Assembly (NCBI RefSeq): GCF_030386795.1
Contig: NZ_JANUQM010000005.1
Location: 434,001-498,000, forward strand
Length of the DNA stretch: 64,000 nt
Direction: 5' to 3'
DNA from: Streptomyces sp. S.PNR 29
GTDB taxonomy: Bacteria; Actinomycetota; Actinomycetes; Streptomycetales; Streptomycetaceae
In this document: piece after piece, positions 60,384 to 64,000 of the stretch
How positions within the stretch are numbered: position 1 is the stretch's first letter
Layout: the number at the start of each line of letters is the position of its first letter
Translations under genes and position numbers: made by a program
The notes under the pieces: model-generated
Seen by the model: the letters and a program-made list of their open reading frames with translations, nothing else
Database searches by the model: none
What the model was told of the DNA's origin: nothing

Positions 60384-62054
60384 TTATCCGACCTGCTTGT
60401 GGGCGTCGCGGTACCGGTAGTACGCGGCCGTGGAGGGGGGCAGCGGCTCCTTCCCGAGGATGAGGTCCGCCGCCTTTTCCGCGATCATCATCACGGGCGC
60501 GTAGATGTTGCCGTTGGTGACGTACGGCATCACCGACGCGTCGACGACACGCAGCCCCTCCACGCCGTGCACCCGCATGCTGGCGGGATCCACGACGGAC
60601 ATCTCGTCGGTGCCCATCTTGCAGGTGCAGGAGGGATGCAGCGCGGTCTCGCCGTCCTTGGCGACCCAGGCGAGGATCTCCTCGTCGGTCTCGACGGAGG
60701 GTCCGGGCGAGATCTCCCCGCCGTTGTACGGAGCCAGGGCGGGCTGGTTGAGCAGCTTGCGGGCGACCCGGATCGCCTCGACCCACTCTCGGCGGTCCTG
60801 TTCGGTGGACAGGTAGTTGAAGCGCAGCGCGGGGTGCTCTGCCGGGTCCTTGCTCTTGATCTTCACCGAGCCGATGGCGTCCGAGTACATGGGCCCGACG
60901 TGCACCTGGTAGCCGTGCCCGCCGGCGGGCACGGAGCCGTCGTAGCGGACCGCGATGGGCAGGAAGTGGAACATCAGGTTGGGATAGTCCACGTCCTCGT
61001 TGCCGCGGACGAAGCCACCCGCCTCGAAGTGGTTGGTCGCGGCGGGGCCCTTGCGGAAGAGCCATTGCAGGCCGATGAAGGGAGCGCGCCATTTCGCCAG
61101 GTACGGCTGCATGGAGACGGGCTGCTTGCAGGCGTACTGGATGTACACCTCCAGGTGGTCCTGCAGGTTCTCGCCGACACCCGGCAGATCGTGCACGACG
61201 TCGATGCCGAGCGCGCTCAGCTCCTCGGCGTTGCCGACGCCCGAGAGCTGGAGCAGCTGGGGGGAGTTGATGGCACCTCCGCAGAGGATGACCTCGCGGG
61301 CACGTACCTGCTGGGGTCTGCCGCGGCCACGCCGGTACTCGACACCGACGGCGCGCTTGCCCTCGAAGAGGACGCGGGTGACCAGCGCGCGGGTGGTGAC
61401 GGTGAGGTTGGGCCGCTTCCTCGCGGGCTTGAGGTACGCCTTGGAGGCGGACAGACGGCGCCCTCGGTGGACATTGCGGTCGAAGGGGGCGAACCCTTCC
61501 TGCTGATATCCGTTGACGTCGTCGGTGCGGGGGTAACCCGCCTGCTGTACGGCCTCCAGAAAGGCCGAGAAGAGCGGGTTGGCCGCCGGCCCGCGCTCCA
61601 GGACGAGAGGGCCGTCGTGACCGCGGAACTCGTCGTCCGGATCGGCGGCGAGACAGTTCTCCATGCGCCGGAAGTACGGCAGGCAGTGGGCGTAGTCCCA
61701 GGTCTCCATGCCGGGTTCGGCCGCCCAGCGCTCGTAGTCCATGGGGTTGCCGCGCTGGAAGATCATGCCGTTGATGCTGCTGGAACCGCCCAGCACCTTT
61801 CCCCGCGCGTGATAGATGCGCCGGCCGCCCATGTGGGGTTCGGGTTCCGACTCGTACTTCCAGTCGTAGAACCGGCTGCCGATCGGGTAGGTCAGGGCCG
61901 CGGGCATGTGGATGAAGACGTCCCAGGGATAGTCGGGCCTGCCCGCCTCCAGGACCAGCACGCGGTTGCCCGGGTCGGTGGAGAGCCTGTTGGCCAGTGC
62001 GCTGCCGGCCGATCCACCACCGACGATGACGAAGTCGTACTGCAGGGGAGCCAT
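60384..62054 (-). CDS. betA: Choline dehydrogenase (GMC oxidoreductase)
   Basis: 556-aa FAD enzyme that oxidises choline to betaine aldehyde. It has VIVGGGSAGSALANRL at the N-terminus, GGSSSINGMIFQRG, the GMC signature GGAINSPQLLQLSG, and the C-terminal VVDASVMPYVTNGN with the active-site histidine region HPSCTCKMG. GAGG lies 5 nt before ATG. First gene of an operon with the MetF-like protein and diverges from an IclR gene. Confidence 0.92.
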   Translation of the reverse strand: MAPLQYDFVIVGGGSAGSALANRLSTDPGNRVLVLEAGRPDYPWDVFIHMPAALTYPIGSRFYDWKYESEPEPHMGGRRIYHARGKVLGGSSSINGMIFQRGNPMDYERWAAEPGMETWDYAHCLPYFRRMENCLAADPDDEFRGHDGPLVLERGPAANPLFSAFLEAVQQAGYPRTDDVNGYQQEGFAPFDRNVHRGRRLSASKAYLKPARKRPNLTVTTRALVTRVLFEGKRAVGVEYRRGRGRPQQVRAREVILCGGAINSPQLLQLSGVGNAEELSALGIDVVHDLPGVGENLQDHLEVYIQYACKQPVSMQPYLAKWRAPFIGLQWLFRKGPAATNHFEAGGFVRGNEDVDYPNLMFHFLPIAVRYDGSVPAGGHGYQVHVGPMYSDAIGSVKIKSKDPAEHPALRFNYLSTEQDRREWVEAIRVARKLLNQPALAPYNGGEISPGPSVETDEEILAWVAKDGETALHPSCTCKMGTDEMSVVDPASMRVHGVEGLRVVDASVMPYVTNGNIYAPVMMIAEKAADLILGKEPLPPSTAAYYRYRDAHKQVG

Positions 62055-62111
62055 GGTGCCTCGTCTCGCTCGCGCCGTAGATACGCGCGGCATGCTAGTA
62101 CCAGTATCGCT

Positions 62112-62139
62112 ATATGCACCAGGTTGCGAGCAGCGCAAC
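62112..62139. promoter_or_regulatory. Betaine-regulon operator of betA
   Basis: On the minus strand GTTGCGCTG (from 62139) and GGTGCATAT (from 62120) have the 19-bp spacing and GTTGC-N7-GCAAC occupies 62123-62139. It lies between divergent betA and iclR, so could also autoregulate the latter. Confidence 0.6.
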
Positions 62140-62211
62140 TTTCGGCTGGTCTGTACCGAACCCGTGATCCGCGTCGCTGCTGTTGTTGTTTATCGCCCGT
62201 ATAGTTTCGCT

Positions 62212-63009
62212 GTGAGCAACTACCATCCAGATACCGAAACGACAGGTTCGCCGGCCGGTGGAGTGCAGTCCGTCGATCGCGCCATCACCGTGCTGGAGAT
62301 CCTGGCCCAGCGAGGCGAGGCCGGCGTCAGCGAGGTGGCCGGCGAGATCGATGTCCACAAGTCCACCGCGTTCCGGCTGCTCGGCGCCCTGGAAGCGCGC
62401 GGCCTCGTGGAGCAGGCGGGTGAGCGCGGCAAGTACCGCCTCGGCTTCGGCATCGTACGCCTCGCCGGCGCGGTCACTGGACGCATCGACATCACCCAGC
62501 AGAGCCGCCCCGTCTGCGAGCGCCTCGCCGACGAGATCGGCGAGACGGTGAATCTCGCCGTGATGCAGGAGCACTACGCGATCAACCTCTACCAGGTGCG
62601 CGGCCCGGGTGCCGTCACCGCGTACAACTGGGTCGGCCAGCTGACCCCGTTGCACGCCACGTCCAGCGGCAAGATCCTGCTGGCCCACATGCCCGCCAAG
62701 GAGCGCGCCGCGCTGCTGTCCGAGGCCGGCCTGAAGAAGATCACCCCCCGCACCATGACGGCGAAAACGAAGCTGGAGAAGAATCTCGCCGAGGCTCTGG
62801 AGCGTGGCTACGCCTGGACCCTGGAGGAGCTGGAGGTGGGGCTGCACGCCATGGCCGCACCGGTCCGCAACCGGGACGGAGAGGTCATCGCGGCCATCAG
62901 CGCCTCCGGACCCGCGTACCGGTTCACCGAGGAGCGCATGCACGAACTCGCCCCGGTACTGGTCAAGGGCGCGGACGAGGTCAGCCACCGCATGGGCTAC
63001 CTGGGTTGA
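62212..63009 (+). CDS. IclR-family transcriptional regulator, paralogue
   Basis: 265-aa IclR regulator, very close to the protein at 42955-43746, with the same HTH (SVDRAITVLEILAQRGEAGV) and effector domain. The GTG start is 6 nt after a TATAGT and no ribosome site exists, suggesting a leaderless transcript. Its last 29 nt overlap the convergent partial Rieske gene. Whether both IclRs bind the same operators or divide betaine and choline signals is open. Confidence 0.9.
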   Translation: MSNYHPDTETTGSPAGGVQSVDRAITVLEILAQRGEAGVSEVAGEIDVHKSTAFRLLGALEARGLVEQAGERGKYRLGFGIVRLAGAVTGRIDITQQSRPVCERLADEIGETVNLAVMQEHYAINLYQVRGPGAVTAYNWVGQLTPLHATSSGKILLAHMPAKERAALLSEAGLKKITPRTMTAKTKLEKNLAEALERGYAWTLEELEVGLHAMAAPVRNRDGEVIAAISASGPAYRFTEERMHELAPVLVKGADEVSHRMGYLG

Positions 63010-64000
63010 GACGCTCCTGGACGAAGGCGTGGAACTCGCCGATGTGATGCTCGCTGGGTACCAGGACGCCGCCCTTGGCGTACAGCCGGGAGCTCATCGT
63101 GGGCTGGCAGCGCTCGCACGCGTCGAAGTCCTGCCGGTTGACGCGGTCGAAGAGCTCCACCGACCGGCTGACGTCCTTGCCGCTTTCGACGACGTGCCTC
63201 AGGTAGAGCCAGTCGCACTCGACGATCGTGCGGTCCGCGGCGACCGGGTACATCCGGTGGAAGATCACATGGTCGGGCACGAGGTTGATGAACACCTGCG
63301 GCCGGACGGTGATCGCGTAGTAGCGGCGGTCCTGCTCCTCGGTGACCCCCGGTATGCGGTCCAGACCCTCGGAGCCGTCGACGGTGAAGCCCTTGACGTC
63401 GGCGCCGAACTCCGCCCCGTGGCCCACGTAGTACTGAGCGGCGTACCCGTCGGCGAACTCCGGGAGCACCTCGGTGAGTTCGGGGTGGATCGTCGCGCAG
63501 TGGTAGCACTCCATGAAGTTCTCGACGATGAGCTTCCAGTTCGCCTTGACGTCGTAGACGATCCGCTTGCCGACTTCAAGGTTCTCGATGCCGTAGTGCT
63601 CGATCGACTCGACGTCGCCGAGACGTGTCACCACGTCCTGTACGACCTCGTCGAAGGGAGGCGGGTTCTCGGCGAGGCACACCCACACGTAGCCGAGCCA
63701 TTCATGCGTAGCCACGGCTGCCAGGCCGTATTCGGTGCGGCTGACGTCGGGCATTTTCGTGAGGTTGGGCGCTGCGACGAGTTTGCCCGTCAGGTCGTAC
63801 GTCCAGGCGTGGTAGGGGCACTGGAAGGCACGTCTGACCTCGCCGGTCTCCTCTGTGCAGAGCTTGGCACCGCGATGCCGGCAGACATTGAAGAAGGCGC
63901 GTATGGAGTTGTCCCGTGCGCGTGTGATCAGGATGCTCTCGCGGCCCACCTCGACGGTCCGGAAGGCACCGGGTCCGACGAGGTCGGCGGAGCGCACGGC
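62981..64000 (-). CDS. Second betaine-type Rieske oxygenase (incomplete at right edge)
   Basis: Paralogue of 40605-41747, reading CRHRGAKLCTEETGEVRRAF, CPYHAWTYDLTGKLVAAPNL and YHCATIHPELTEVLPEF, so the metal ligands are intact. The 5' end, about 40 residues, runs off the window. It ends QERLNPGSPCGG, differing from the 40605 copy's C-terminus. Convergent with iclR. The close copy may demethylate a different quaternary amine, such as stachydrine. Confidence 0.88.
   Translation of the reverse strand, partial: AVRSADLVGPGAFRTVEVGRESILITRARDNSIRAFFNVCRHRGAKLCTEETGEVRRAFQCPYHAWTYDLTGKLVAAPNLTKMPDVSRTEYGLAAVATHEWLGYVWVCLAENPPPFDEVVQDVVTRLGDVESIEHYGIENLEVGKRIVYDVKANWKLIVENFMECYHCATIHPELTEVLPEFADGYAAQYYVGHGAEFGADVKGFTVDGSEGLDRIPGVTEEQDRRYYAITVRPQVFINLVPDHVIFHRMYPVAADRTIVECDWLYLRHVVESGKDVSRSVELFDRVNRQDFDACERCQPTMSSRLYAKGGVLVPSEHHIGEFHAFVQERLNPGSPCGG

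Overview
The window is chromosomal DNA of a high-GC actinomycete, almost certainly a Streptomyces. The signs are the strong GC bias at third codon positions, many GTG starts and 4-nt stop/start overlaps, lipoproteins with Streptomyces-style leaders, and a characteristic Streptomyces intergenic repeat at about 47268-47398. I see no rRNA, tRNA, CRISPR array, prophage or insertion sequence. All calls come from reading the sequence and remembered family motifs; nothing was searched or computed.

Region 1 (1-14250) looks like a catabolic island for an unidentified, probably cyclic or oxidised substrate. It holds a Rieske oxygenase alpha subunit with a [2Fe-2S] ferredoxin, a divergent Rbs-type ABC importer plus zinc alcohol dehydrogenase, a leftward acyl-CoA dehydrogenase/SDR/ThuA operon, and a rightward acyl-CoA ligase/histidine phosphatase/thiolase/ferredoxin-reductase operon. 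Together they would import, oxygenate, oxidise, CoA-activate and thiolytically cleave a compound.

Region 2 (14438-24551) holds malic enzyme, an AEC transporter, a FUSC-type exporter and a LysR regulator. It continues with a composite pseudogene, a secreted cutinase of the PET-hydrolase type, and a DedA/histidine kinase/response regulator operon. Region 3 (24559-35953) has an HSP90-like chaperone translationally adjacent to a 979-aa repeat protein, a 23-26 bp minisatellite, a secreted serine hydrolase, and a 1220-aa multidomain secreted glycoside hydrolase behind two identical LacI-type operators.

Region 4 (36022-64000) is the most coherent part: a choline to pyruvate pathway with its one-carbon handling. 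Choline dehydrogenase and betaine aldehyde dehydrogenase make glycine betaine, and a ProU-type ABC system imports it. Rieske demethylases (two paralogues), a dimethylglycine dehydrogenase and heterotetrameric sarcosine oxidase (soxB, fused soxDA, soxG) strip the methyl groups. GlyA and serine dehydratase carry glycine to pyruvate. FolD, PurU, a MetF-like protein and an FdhF/YdeP-type formate dehydrogenase handle C1 units. Two paralogous, apparently leaderless IclR regulators sit inside. Six promoters carry the same operator, a GTTGCGYAT-like half-site repeated directly with a 19-bp period, so the region appears to be one regulon. Oddities here are the soxD-soxA fusion across the intergenic repeat and an fdhD gene with an internal out-of-frame deletion.
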